From the IMG/VR virus record IMGVR_UViG_3300009414_000080, positions 1-23,104 of that record: a stretch of DNA of 23,104 nucleotides; one strand, given 5' to 3'. Shown piece after piece: positions 1-8,529 of this stretch (the stretch's first letter is position 1; every line of letters begins with the position of its first letter). The notes under the pieces are model-generated. The model saw nothing but the letters and a program-made list of their open reading frames with translations. It ran no database searches and had not been told where the DNA came from. Source of the DNA: a virus. The translations under genes were made by a program, and so were the position numbers.

Positions 1-2231
1 ACATTTAGGCGACGCTGTGACCGCCAATCTGATATATGATTAATGAACTCATCGGCAGTATCGTCATCATAAATAAAGTCAGAGGTAAAGCCGCCACGTC
101 GTGTCTGGAAATTAAATTTGTCCCCCAATGAGATTTCCGTTTTATAGCGCGTCTTCGACTGTGTCATTGCTCCGCTCACATTCGGACCGAGCGTATAGGT
201 TTTATCTACGCTGCCAGTCATCCCGTCCGCATTTCCATTATTAGAAGTTCCTGGCGGGTTTGTATAGGGACGCCCAACCTCGACCAATTCCAGTTGAGTT
301 TCCGAAAGGACCGTATACACCTCATAAACTTTATCGCCGCTTATATAGCAATAGTCGCCCTGCATCCAGCTATAAAGCTGACTGTATTCCCGCGCCTTCA
401 CGCCATCCGTTTGAAATGTTGCAGAGGAATCCGTCAATATGCCGAATGGGTAATTATTGTCAATGTCCATCTCTATATCATCCAGCGTCCCCGTCCCCGT
501 GACTCTATAGCGCGAGGTTGCGATTTTCATTTTGTTATATTCCCCAGTTGCGCGGTCCAGGGCGTAGCGGAAAACAATTTCATTAATCAATTCGCGAATG
601 TTTGTGCGCGACAGTTTGGCGTCAAACTCCCATTGATTCGGGTCCGCGCCGGGATTTTTTACGAGGATATTATCACGATTAAAGAAGTGTGTCGGCACCG
701 TTGTTTTATCCTGTGCCGCGCAATTCCATTTCCCTTCCGAATCTTTAAAAATGTGCAGCCCTGCCTGGAAGGCAAAACCGTTTAAAAACTCTATCTCAAC
801 GGGCTGGTCCATCACAAAGGCAAATTTCCAAGCCGTGCGCGCCGCCGCTGCGGTGTCAAAAGAGGCCAGGTCAATTTTGCTGGTAGGCATATTTAAAAGG
901 TCTTTACCGCGATAAATAGCCTCCAGTTGATGGACGGGATTTTCCAATACCGCGCCACTGGAAGTAATCACCGCGCCGTCTGCCATATTGCCCGTCAGGT
1001 CCTCAAGCCCCTCCGCGTCTTGATATATTGGCAGGCTTGCCAGGTCCTTACTCTCCTGATCGTCAAAGCGTAAATCCAGATAAACCTCGTAAAGATTCTT
1101 AAACCCGGACGCAATTTCCAGCTCTACGCTTACATTTTCAAAATCCCATTTAGTCGCAAAGTAAGTCGCGATCTGAGAGGTGAGATCAATGGTAAAATCA
1201 GTGACCAACGTGCTGGTATCGTCCTGCACGGATGTCCCGCTGGCTATCGTCGTAGTTCCATGTTTAATTATATAGCTGAATGTCCCATTCGCTTTGATCT
1301 CTTTAATCACGAGGGATAAACTTGTCAATGTCCCCAGTTGTCCCCCAGTTCCCCCGAAATTTAAATCAAGATGCACCCCGGTATTCAGAGTCGTCCCCCA
1401 CGTACTTTGACGATTGAATACGGCTTGAGGCGATGGGTGCGTATTGGACGCCTTTGGCCTCGTCGGGGATAGGAGCATCTGCCGCGTGACGTCTGAAATC
1501 GTAGCCTGATGTCCCGACTGTGCAACCTGTAGACATTCGGCCCATTTGCGCGCCGAGGGATAATATTGATAGAGGCCCGAATAGGCATTATTGCGCGCAC
1601 CTGAGGTATATTTCTGTAGGAATTTATCAGTATTCACACAGGGCGCTATAAATGTAGGATCTCCGCTCAAATCATTGGGCGCTTTATCAAATTTGCCAAA
1701 AGGCACCGGCACGACTTTCCCAATCGTATCAAAAGGCGCGCCCACGTAATCAGTCAGATTCACGAAATGAGCCGGGATGCTGCGGTAGTCCTTATCGGAG
1801 CCGTCAATTAATTCCAGCGTCCACGTTCGCTCAGTGTAAGGGTAGTTTTCAATGACGTATTGCCCCAACGGTATCCGGTCCGCGAACTCCTCCGAGCCGT
1901 TGAGGAATAGCACGTAAAAACGCGCGTCATCATTTTCCAGGAAATAACTTTCGGCTAATGAGGTCGCCTTCTCCTCATTGCGTAAAACAACCCGCGCTGA
2001 GGATACCGAAGTCAGCCCACCGCCACGCCGTATCTTCTGCCAGCCGATTTGCAACCCGCCAGGAGAAAGGTCATCAGCGTACGTCTTGCCATCTATAGTA
2101 TATTTTCGGGAGCCGTAATATTTAGTAGTAGGATCAGCAGCAGGTGCATCCGCGTCAATCTCAACCAGCCAGACGATTTGTGTCGCATCGGCATCCTTGA
2201 GGCCGGTAGCCCTGGAGGTCAGGGTTTTCAC
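1..2231 (-). CDS. Tail hub / tail tip protein, 3' end beyond window
   Basis: An uninterrupted frame of 743 codons runs from a GTG at 2231 to the left edge with no stop, so the protein is incomplete. The GTG overlaps the TGA of the upstream gene (GTGA), and an AAGGA lies 9 bases before it, which decides this start. The N-terminal 200 residues have a beta-rich look: a VWLVEID segment, a GLTSVSSARVVLRNE segment, then PLGQYVIENYPYTERTWTLE and KVVPVPFGKF. This succession (an axis or surface description, then a pre-filled 'P-hh-G' strand) is what I associate with N-terminal regions of siphovirus tail hub/tip proteins. The position, second after the tape measure, fits a baseplate hub that closes the distal end of the tail. 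No catalytic or receptor-binding motif is recognised. It could instead be a long minor tail protein with a fibre-like C-terminus outside the window. Confidence 0.6.
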   Translation of the reverse strand, partial: MKTLTSRATGLKDADATQIVWLVEIDADAPAADPTTKYYGSRKYTIDGKTYADDLSPGGLQIGWQKIRRGGGLTSVSSARVVLRNEEKATSLAESYFLENDDARFYVLFLNGSEEFADRIPLGQYVIENYPYTERTWTLELIDGSDKDYRSIPAHFVNLTDYVGAPFDTIGKVVPVPFGKFDKAPNDLSGDPTFIAPCVNTDKFLQKYTSGARNNAYSGLYQYYPSARKWAECLQVAQSGHQATISDVTRQMLLSPTRPKASNTHPSPQAVFNRQSTWGTTLNTGVHLDLNFGGTGGQLGTLTSLSLVIKEIKANGTFSYIIKHGTTTIASGTSVQDDTSTLVTDFTIDLTSQIATYFATKWDFENVSVELEIASGFKNLYEVYLDLRFDDQESKDLASLPIYQDAEGLEDLTGNMADGAVITSSGAVLENPVHQLEAIYRGKDLLNMPTSKIDLASFDTAAAARTAWKFAFVMDQPVEIEFLNGFAFQAGLHIFKDSEGKWNCAAQDKTTVPTHFFNRDNILVKNPGADPNQWEFDAKLSRTNIRELINEIVFRYALDRATGEYNKMKIATSRYRVTGTGTLDDIEMDIDNNYPFGILTDSSATFQTDGVKAREYSQLYSWMQGDYCYISGDKVYEVYTVLSETQLELVEVGRPYTNPPGTSNNGNADGMTGSVDKTYTLGPNVSGAMTQSKTRYKTEISLGDKFNFQTRRGGFTSDFIYDDDTADEFINHISDWRSQRRLN

Positions 2232-2623
2232 GCGCTCATATCCTTGGAGATTCGGATATCAATATCCCACCGATTGCCGCGCTTGGATCTGGCCCGCTCC
2301 ATGCCGCTGAGGTAGTGCATATTAGTATGCGCGGCCTCGTGCGGGTCGGTGTACGTGAAGGCGGTGGCGTTATAGCTGACCGTGGTTTCAAAAAAGGTTT
2401 TCATGGAGGTATAATTAGCATTAGACATATCACGGAAATGCAGCACCATATTCTGATGTGCCGCGCTGCCATCTCCCAGGTCCACCGTCTTAAAGCCACC
2501 GCCCATTGTGCGACCCGTAAGGAATGGATACGAGCGTCCCGGCTCCTCCGGGTAGGCTGGAGCGCGGATTGTTATAGCTGCCGGTGATCCCGATGGCGCT
2601 GTGAAAATTACCGTATTGGCCAT
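2228..2623 (-). CDS. Small minor tail protein after the tape measure (131 aa)
   Basis: The start is ATG 2623, 3 bp after the tape-measure stop, with GGAG about 8 bases upstream in the last codons of that gene. The product is soluble, without signal peptide or membrane segment, and rich in aromatic residues and beta-prone stretches (TVIFTAPSG, TVSYNATAFTYTDP). The central segment GGGFKTVDLGDGSA followed by a conserved-looking MSNANYTSMKTFFETTV and a C-terminal RWDIDIRISKDM resembles small distal-tail or minor-tail proteins that sit between tape measure and hub genes in siphoviruses. Family membership is not established from sequence alone. The stop overlaps the next gene's GTG, implying translational coupling. 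The likely role is structural, at the tail tip. Confidence 0.6.
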   Translation of the reverse strand: MANTVIFTAPSGSPAAITIRAPAYPEEPGRSYPFLTGRTMGGGFKTVDLGDGSAAHQNMVLHFRDMSNANYTSMKTFFETTVSYNATAFTYTDPHEAAHTNMHYLSGMERARSKRGNRWDIDIRISKDMSA

Positions 2624-2626
2624 TAA

Positions 2627-5600
2627 TTAGCTCCCAAACAGTACGTTCCTATTTTGCAGTTCTGTTTCAAGCCACGTCCCCATCTGCTCTTTAAAATCTC
2701 CCTTCAGCGTAAACAGATCTCCCACCTCTAACGTTGTTAGCGGGATGGCATCCCTGAGGCCAAAGGGGTCAGGATCTGTTGTATCATCGTAGATAGAAAT
2801 AAACTGCGAACCGAATGCAGTCGCAACCTCGTCCTGTATGAAGGCTTGCCATTTTTCACCTTCAGCCGCGTCCGTGAAGGTCAGGAAATGCTCTGGCCCG
2901 AGCGCGACTTTAGGAATGCCCCTACCTATGCCAAATTGGTCCGTGGCTGCGACACTGAAGTCCATTGCATCAGTCACGTTTTCTTGTATATACGACTGCC
3001 ATGTCGCCGCCGTCGAGAGGTTGCTAAAAAACGTAAATTTCTCTGTAGCACTGAAGGCCATAAAATGCTCAGGCCCGAGCGCGACTTTAGGAATGCCGCC
3101 GCCAATGTTGAAAACGTCAACGCCCCCTCCGAAATTCATTGCCTCGGTCACGTTGCCCTGAAAGTAGCTTAGCCATGTCGCGGACATTGTTGGGCTGCTA
3201 TTCTCTGTCAGTGACTCTGTTGCACTGAAGAATATAAAATCCTGCGGCCTCAGTGCGATAATAGGCATCCGGCCCCTGATGTTAAAGATGTCGTCCATAG
3301 CCCCAGACGGGAGCTGATTGCCCACCTGTGAAGCAATCCACGGTCCCCAGGTGTTGTCGGCCTCGGGGAACCCTATGACGTGTTCTGGGCCAAACAGGAA
3401 TTTAGCCACGCCTGATAGTATAGTGCTGACCTGATCCGACAGGCCCGTGACTAAACCAGAATCTATTTCGCTCTGCCAAAATAGCTCATTGGCTGCCGAA
3501 TTGGACATCCGCAAAAAAGTGTCCGGCCTTACTATGTACTTGTTTCTACTTGTGATGGCGTTAAATATTCTCGCCGCTTGAGTTGTCAAGCCGGTAGTAA
3601 TACCACTGCCCACCATGTCCCGGTAAAAACTACTGAAACGGGAAGCGGGCGCAATCTTTAACATTGTTAACGGCTGTATGGTATAGCCCAAAAAGTTAGA
3701 AATTGCCGCGTTTATCCCAGTCCATAAGCCGTTATAAACCCAGGAGCCAATACTCTTCTCATTATAGACAGCCATGCCACTTTCGGCGGTGGCATAATTG
3801 ACCAAATGGGCAGGTCCCGGCGTATATATACCCGCATCTTTCCCCGAAGATGCCGTTGCAGACAGAGCCAAAAATTGGGCCGCCACCGCAGTCATTATGC
3901 CATCAGTCAGCCAACCACCAGCAAGGCCAGCCGCTAAATGTGCGGGCATCCCCTCTACTGCTTCGTCAAAATTCACAAGTCTATTAGCGGCTGGCCCCTG
4001 TGGCGTTAGCGTCGCAATGTGGCCCGCTATAGTAGTCATTATATTGCCGAGGATTATCGCCTCAGTGAGGTTCGCGGTATAATGGGCATTCATGTTTAAA
4101 TGCTCAAAACTCACCAGTCTATCAGGTCCCGGCGTATATATACCCGCATCTTTCCCCGAAGATGCCGTTGCAGATAGTGAATTAAAGTGGCTTGACACGG
4201 TATCCAGAAAGCCGCTGAGGAGCCAGGAGGAAAGGATCTTCTGGGCATACCAGCTTTCCATAATTTCCGCATTTGGCATACCTACGAAATGCTGCGGCAG
4301 CAGGGTGTATGCGCCAGCAAATTCATCCCCGGTAAATACGCCCGATATGGAATCTGAAAAACCGTTTAAAAGCCACGTTTCGAGGACGTTATTCTCGTAC
4401 CAACTTTGCATGATTCCCGCAGTGGGCAACCCTACCAAATCCCCGGCTTTTAATGTATGCAAAATCGTCGAAGCGCTGTCCTCCGAGGTGACTATGGTCG
4501 GATTGAAAATAGTCCTCACTAAATCAGATAAGCCAGTCGCATTTATGTTTGTTTCTAAATCATCCCAGAGGCGCAAAAATGCCTCACTATCAGGGATTCC
4601 GATGATATTGGAGGCCGACAACCCAAAAGGCGGTCCCCAAAAGTCCGCTTCATCCAAACGGGTTAAGTCCAGTATATCAGAGCCAGATCCGAAACTATGC
4701 GGCGTAATATCCACCCGGTCCTGTAGGGATATAGGCAAATTTGCCAGATTATCCAGATTGAGGATCTCGTCCCAACTCTCCACAACGTGCGGGGAAACCA
4801 CTACGTCAACCTCTGCTGACACGGCCTGTCCAGTCTCGCCGTCCTCTCCGCCATTACCTGGGGGTAGTTGTTGGGCTCCATCCACTACGGCGGCTCCTGC
4901 GGGCCGTAGGATGGCAGCCTCCTCCTCCGCTTGCAGCACTTTTATCAACCGGCCCAAATTCTCCAGAATTGCGACGGCTTCAAACGGAGATGCTGTGCTT
5001 AATTGCTCTTGGGCTTGACTGCGAAACGCCATTTCCTCGGCGTCAAATCGCATCCGAACAGCGCGGCGGGCTGGATCTTCCATTGTACTAAGAAAGTCTT
5101 GATGAAATTCCGCATTTTCCAGCAACAAGTCCCGCAATATATTCCGTTGTTGCAATGAAATGTTGACCCCTTCCTCCAGGGTAAAGGTCAACCCTTCAAA
5201 GTCCCACGACGCGACAATGTTCTCAAAGGATTTCATTAAAAGCGCTTCCCTACGAGCAGGGCTTATATCTTGGCCTGTGCGTATCTCTTCTTCCCTTAGG
5301 TTGAGCCTAAACGTATCAGATGCCCCGCCTATTGATTGGGCCTGACCGCTAAGCATAGAGGCGTTAATCAGGTCAACCAGTTCCTGTAAGGGGCCAAGAT
5401 TTAAGGCTCCTTCACTTAAAAGCGGAACCCCCAATCTATCAACAACGTCCCCGGTTAAAGTGGCAAACATGGAGGTGACATCATCAAGGCTTGTAGATGA
5501 CATCACAGCAAATCTATCTAAAAAGATGTTAATAGCTTTGTGCATCTCTGCAGACGTATCCGCGCCCTCTTCATTTGCTTTCAGTATCGCAGCAATGGCG

Positions 5601-7513
5601 GATTCAACGCTTATACCCCCTAAAGTCGAGGTGCCGCTAAGCCCTAAAACATCATGCGGTTTAAACTCTGCAAACTCTCTTTCTAAGAGAACCCCCGCTT
5701 GGGCCGAAAATGAGCTTCCCACCGAAGGATTCTCCACTGCGCTGATCATCTTCGTAAAGTCAGCCTCCGCAGCTACTATCGCTTTAAGCCTTTCCTCCGA
5801 AAAGCCCATAAGGGCATCTGCGGCACGGGTCAGCGCTTCAGTCGTGCTTAATGTTTGGTCCTCTACCGCCCGTAAAGCTGAAACGTAGTTTTGTGTTGCA
5901 TGTGTTGCGCGCGGAATTATTTTATCCAAAAACTCAAAAGCAGTAATCGCCACGTTCATTGCAGCCAGCGCCGCAGATGCTTTGGTAGCGGCACTGGCCC
6001 CTGTCATCCGTGCGGCGCTTATTTTTTCTACTGCGGAAACTATCTCATTCCCAAAGTTAGCCATTTCAGGGTTAAACCTTGCAATGACCGACAATACATC
6101 CTGTATCGCGTCTTTGCTTTCCCGAATCCCTTGCGTGAAGTCCCGGAAGCTATCCCATGCCGCCCGGTCAGCGTCGGCCCTTTTTTTCAATTCCGCAGCC
6201 TCATCGTCTGAGTGCCGCTTCATATCAAAGTAGCGTTTCCTGTTATCCGCTTGCTGCTGCTTCAGCAGGTCATCTCCAAGGTCTTTTTGAGCTTCCAGAA
6301 TTTGCCGCCCAATCTCATCAGCATCCTGCGCCTCTAACACATCCTCATTTATGGCCCGGATGGCTTCAACGCGCAAGACCCCCAGTAATTTTTCCTCGGC
6401 TAAAATATCCTTGGCCGCCTGTTCAGCTACTTCATGTCGCGCTAAAATCTCCGCATCTCCCGGCAGGAAATTTCTATCTGGATTTTTAAGGACGCCCGAC
6501 CCCGGAAACTGCTTCGGTCCGGTAAAAAAGGGAGCCGCCATACTTTCATCCACTGCCGTCATGTCCACGACTTCTCGCTTTTCTCGGTTGTAAGAATCTG
6601 CCGCCCGCACTAGTGTTCCGCCTATGCCGCCCCCTCCCGGCATAACCGCGCCCAAGGCGTCCAGCCAAGTGAAAGAAAAGTCAGACCGGCTTAACGTGGC
6701 TATAATATCCTCCAGCCCTCCTGCCAGATCCGCGAGAGCAGAGATTGCGCCCTCAAAGGCAAAGGTATTGCCGATAGTATCCTGTAAATTGCGCCAATTA
6801 GCAGCCAAGCGTCCCGCAGCATCGGCGGCCTCATTGACAACCTCACCCATTGCTGCCGCTTTGATTGCTAACTGCTCCTTGACGAGAATGGCGAAGGCTT
6901 CCCGCTTTTCAAGATCCGATAGGCTTTTAACTGTGCGATTTAATGACACCGCATAGTTTTTATAAGCCGTTTCAACACGAGCCACGATTCCAAGCTCGTC
7001 AAGTAGCTCTTGCTCCTGCTTATTTATTGCCGAGATAACGCGCTCAATATCTACTGAGGCCACACGCCCCAGGCCAGTAGATACGGTTCGGATGTTTTTT
7101 ATTAAACTACCCATATTGCCCGACAGGTTTTTAATGCCGGACGATAGGGCGATATTAGCCGTGACCATCATTTGGAACCGGGAAAGCGTCCCCGCTGCCG
7201 CGTCGTCAATCTCCTTGAGTAATTGAGTGGGATTTGCCCCTGACTTCTGGGCCATAGACATAAAGCCCTTTCGCGCCGCATTGGTGGCCGAGGCAAACTG
7301 GTCCATTTGGTATGCCGCCATGCCTATCTGCCGCACAGTCTCTATCCCAATAGCAACACCAAAGGCTGCGCCCAAAGCCTGAAATGCGCGGCCCGCATTC
7401 TTTGCGGCCTTGTCTACGCGGTCCAGATCGCGCGCCGCTTGCTTGGTGCCACGGTCAAGATCCTTGCCGTCCCATCGCGCCGTGACTTTAATATCGGCAG
7501 TAGTGGCTACCAC
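2627..7513 (-). CDS. Tail tape measure protein with C-terminal repeat region (1628 aa)
   Basis: This is the longest gene and follows the tail chaperones, the fixed place of the tape measure in siphoviruses. The start is GTG 7513, overlapping the preceding TAG by one base, with GGGGA about 8 bases upstream. Residues 1-270 are helical, with a hydrophobic stretch near 47-58 (ALGAAFGVAIGI) and a region like other tape measures (QMDQFASATNAARKGF, ANWRNLQDTIGNTF). Residues about 370-460 are highly charged and likely coiled coil. From about residue 960 to the end the protein changes into degenerate 45-60-residue units that begin with P-[EQDA]-[HDR]-hydrophobic and carry a central Trp, which is not typical. 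The family sets tail length at roughly 0.15 nm per residue; applied to the whole chain that implies a tail near 250 nm, less if the repeats do not span the tube. No lysozyme or peptidase motif was seen. Confidence 0.88.
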   Translation of the reverse strand: MVATTADIKVTARWDGKDLDRGTKQAARDLDRVDKAAKNAGRAFQALGAAFGVAIGIETVRQIGMAAYQMDQFASATNAARKGFMSMAQKSGANPTQLLKEIDDAAAGTLSRFQMMVTANIALSSGIKNLSGNMGSLIKNIRTVSTGLGRVASVDIERVISAINKQEQELLDELGIVARVETAYKNYAVSLNRTVKSLSDLEKREAFAILVKEQLAIKAAAMGEVVNEAADAAGRLAANWRNLQDTIGNTFAFEGAISALADLAGGLEDIIATLSRSDFSFTWLDALGAVMPGGGGIGGTLVRAADSYNREKREVVDMTAVDESMAAPFFTGPKQFPGSGVLKNPDRNFLPGDAEILARHEVAEQAAKDILAEEKLLGVLRVEAIRAINEDVLEAQDADEIGRQILEAQKDLGDDLLKQQQADNRKRYFDMKRHSDDEAAELKKRADADRAAWDSFRDFTQGIRESKDAIQDVLSVIARFNPEMANFGNEIVSAVEKISAARMTGASAATKASAALAAMNVAITAFEFLDKIIPRATHATQNYVSALRAVEDQTLSTTEALTRAADALMGFSEERLKAIVAAEADFTKMISAVENPSVGSSFSAQAGVLLEREFAEFKPHDVLGLSGTSTLGGISVESAIAAILKANEEGADTSAEMHKAINIFLDRFAVMSSTSLDDVTSMFATLTGDVVDRLGVPLLSEGALNLGPLQELVDLINASMLSGQAQSIGGASDTFRLNLREEEIRTGQDISPARREALLMKSFENIVASWDFEGLTFTLEEGVNISLQQRNILRDLLLENAEFHQDFLSTMEDPARRAVRMRFDAEEMAFRSQAQEQLSTASPFEAVAILENLGRLIKVLQAEEEAAILRPAGAAVVDGAQQLPPGNGGEDGETGQAVSAEVDVVVSPHVVESWDEILNLDNLANLPISLQDRVDITPHSFGSGSDILDLTRLDEADFWGPPFGLSASNIIGIPDSEAFLRLWDDLETNINATGLSDLVRTIFNPTIVTSEDSASTILHTLKAGDLVGLPTAGIMQSWYENNVLETWLLNGFSDSISGVFTGDEFAGAYTLLPQHFVGMPNAEIMESWYAQKILSSWLLSGFLDTVSSHFNSLSATASSGKDAGIYTPGPDRLVSFEHLNMNAHYTANLTEAIILGNIMTTIAGHIATLTPQGPAANRLVNFDEAVEGMPAHLAAGLAGGWLTDGIMTAVAAQFLALSATASSGKDAGIYTPGPAHLVNYATAESGMAVYNEKSIGSWVYNGLWTGINAAISNFLGYTIQPLTMLKIAPASRFSSFYRDMVGSGITTGLTTQAARIFNAITSRNKYIVRPDTFLRMSNSAANELFWQSEIDSGLVTGLSDQVSTILSGVAKFLFGPEHVIGFPEADNTWGPWIASQVGNQLPSGAMDDIFNIRGRMPIIALRPQDFIFFSATESLTENSSPTMSATWLSYFQGNVTEAMNFGGGVDVFNIGGGIPKVALGPEHFMAFSATEKFTFFSNLSTAATWQSYIQENVTDAMDFSVAATDQFGIGRGIPKVALGPEHFLTFTDAAEGEKWQAFIQDEVATAFGSQFISIYDDTTDPDPFGLRDAIPLTTLEVGDLFTLKGDFKEQMGTWLETELQNRNVLFGS
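2895..3097 (-). repeat. 26-bp perfect direct repeat inside the tape measure gene
   Basis: Bases 2895-2920 and 3072-3097 are identical over 26 bp, 177 bp (59 codons) apart, encoding GIPKVALGPEH at about residues 1473 and 1532. These are adjacent units of the degenerate protein repeat, and the DNA identity points to recent duplication or selection on the motif. Confidence 0.93.
3811..4174 (-). repeat. 52-bp perfect direct repeat inside the tape measure gene
   Basis: Bases 3811-3862 and 4123-4174 are identical over 52 bp, 312 bp (exactly 104 codons) apart. On the minus strand both encode the same residues (ATASSGKDAGIYTPGP) at about positions 1114-1131 and 1218-1235. The reading frame is kept, so this is an internal duplication or gene-conversion tract within the protein repeat region. 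Confidence 0.95.
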
Positions 7514-7863
7514 TATATATTCCCCAGTTTTCTATTCGCCAATTCTTTTTCCCGCTGTAAATCCTCGCGCTTTTTCTCTCTCTGCCGGTGGGATTCCGAG
7601 TGGACGAATCGGATGGCAGCTTTCAATTTCGGCCTCGGTTCCTCACGCCATACGCCCAGGCCGATTTCCTGATCATAGAGAAATTCCTGCGCTTCCATGT
7701 AGAGTGGATCAATGTCCAATAGATCCAGAAACTCGTCCGAATCCAAAGGGCAGTCCTCGCACTCTACCGCTGCCAGAGTGTCGTCCATCCCGCACGCTTC
7801 GCCCGAACAGTCCGGCCAGTCGCCATCCCTCCGGTCTAAAGCGCGCTGGATGGACTCCCTTAG
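7513..7863 (-). CDS. Tail assembly chaperone, frameshift extension (GT-like T part)
   Basis: This frame has an ATG at 7788 (91 aa), but it is open without a stop back to and past 7863. A -1 shift at GGGAAAC (7869-7863) joins it exactly to the upstream chaperone frame. The fused product would run from 8219 to 7513 and have 235 residues: 119 from the first frame, 25 linking codons starting with CTA 7863-7861, then the 91. The T part is acidic at its start (ECEDCPLDSDEFLDLLDIDP) and very basic/charged at its end (SHRQREKKREDLQREKELA), likely helical. In lambda the equivalent GT protein bridges tape measure and tail tube during assembly and is absent from the virion. There is no convincing ribosome-binding site at ATG 7788, so I read this as an extension and not an independent gene. 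The stop TAG overlaps the tape-measure GTG. Confidence 0.75.
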   Translation of the reverse strand, partial: LRESIQRALDRRDGDWPDCSGEACGMDDTLAAVECEDCPLDSDEFLDLLDIDPLYMEAQEFLYDQEIGLGVWREEPRPKLKAAIRFVHSESHRQREKKREDLQREKELANRKLGNI

Positions 7864-7869
7864 TTTCCC
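7823..7869 (-). promoter_or_regulatory. Programmed -1 ribosomal frameshift site with downstream stem
   Basis: On the minus-strand mRNA the last codons of the chaperone frame read GAG GGA AAC TAA, so a canonical X XXY YYZ heptamer, G GGA AAC, sits directly before the stop (DNA 7869-7863). Lambda G/GT uses GGGAAAG. Nine bases after the heptamer comes a 6-bp stem, CCATCC (7853-7848) pairing with GGATGG (7828-7823). A purine-rich GAGGACGAGGA tract precedes the heptamer and could act as a Shine-Dalgarno-like stimulator. The shift leads into the open -1 frame. Confidence 0.8.
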
Positions 7870-8219
7870 TCCTCGTCCTCAGAGAGTGTGTTTTTCTCCT
7901 CAAAATGCAGAGCAAAAGACACCTTCCAGTTCGCCGGTATTTTCTGCCTCCAGTTTTCTACGTCTGGGGATAGAGATTGCCCAGTTTCGTCCTCTACATT
8001 TTCAACTCGGATACAAGTGGTATTGAAAAAGCTGACCCTTGCTTCAAAGGATTTATCTTGCACTCCTCGCGCCCCGCGCCCTTGTTTTACTCGGCCCGAC
8101 AGGAGCTTTTTGATGGAGTCCTGTAATTCGGTTGAGCCGTAACCTGGGAAAAATGCATGGACTTCCTCGTCGCCGATGAGAATTGAAACCTTAACCTCTT
8201 CCGTCAAACGTACTGGCAT
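7860..8219 (-). CDS. Tail assembly chaperone (G-like, 119 aa)
   Basis: The start is ATG 8219 with GGAG 8 bases before it. The product is small and soluble, with N-terminal beta-prone residues (VKVSILIGDEEVHAFFPGYG), a helical basic middle (LQDSIKKLLSGRVKQGRGARG) and an acidic end (EEKNTLSEDEEGN). I do not recognise the family by sequence. The assignment rests on position directly before the tape measure, size, and the slippery heptamer at its last codons that extends a fraction of product into the next frame. In lambda-like phages the short form G and the rarer fusion GT are both needed, in a fixed ratio, to load tail tube subunits onto the tape measure. Confidence 0.72.
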   Translation of the reverse strand: MPVRLTEEVKVSILIGDEEVHAFFPGYGSTELQDSIKKLLSGRVKQGRGARGVQDKSFEARVSFFNTTCIRVENVEDETGQSLSPDVENWRQKIPANWKVSFALHFEEKNTLSEDEEGN

Positions 8220-8240
8220 ATTTCGCTCCGTGGTTTTGAG

Positions 8241-8504
8241 TTATTTGACCTTACTTATTGCGGCCAATTTGAGATCATTTGAGGCAATGAGCGCGTCTAT
8301 TTGATCTTTTTCATCAAGGCGCTGACCTAAGTCAAGGAATTTCTGAAGCCTTAACTTTTCCAGCTCGGCCCATCCTTTCCGAATATTCTCAAACCGCTCT
8401 TCGCCTTCGGGACTGACAATCGTCAGAATATACTGATCGTCTATGTTTTTTATGTCGTCCCGCTTCACTGCGCTGATCTTAGTTGCTGCTTTTTCTTCTG
8501 CCAT
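8241..8504 (-). CDS. Unknown small protein between tail tube and chaperone (87 aa)
   Basis: The start is ATG 8504, with AAGGAG 8 bases upstream, making this a well-expressed-looking gene. The product is charged, with an N-terminal basic segment (KISAVKRDDIKN), a short beta-like part (QYILTIVSPEGEERF) and a likely continuous helix from about residue 43 to the end (AELEKLRLQKFLDLGQRLDE). I do not recognise it. The location between tail tube and chaperone suggests a tail assembly role, perhaps as an additional chaperone. It is 25 bp from the tail tube gene and 21 bp from the chaperone start. Confidence 0.6.
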   Translation of the reverse strand: MAEEKAATKISAVKRDDIKNIDDQYILTIVSPEGEERFENIRKGWAELEKLRLQKFLDLGQRLDEKDQIDALIASNDLKLAAISKVK

Positions 8505-8529
8505 CTTGCTATCTCCTTTCGCCTATTAC

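Noticed and set aside
294-785. Plus-strand frame of 163 codons near the left edge
   Set aside because: It is antisense to the uninterrupted 743-codon tail hub frame and shows no recognisable domain.
4092-5018. Long plus-strand open frame (308 codons) opposite the tape measure
   Set aside because: It is antisense to a well-supported gene, Ser/Lys/Pro-rich as antisense frames are, and I saw no ribosome-binding site or family motif.
7513-7788. The 91-aa frame as an independent gene
   Set aside because: It has no convincing ribosome-binding site and is open back to the GGGAAAC heptamer in the exact -1 frame, so it is better read as the extension of the tail chaperone.
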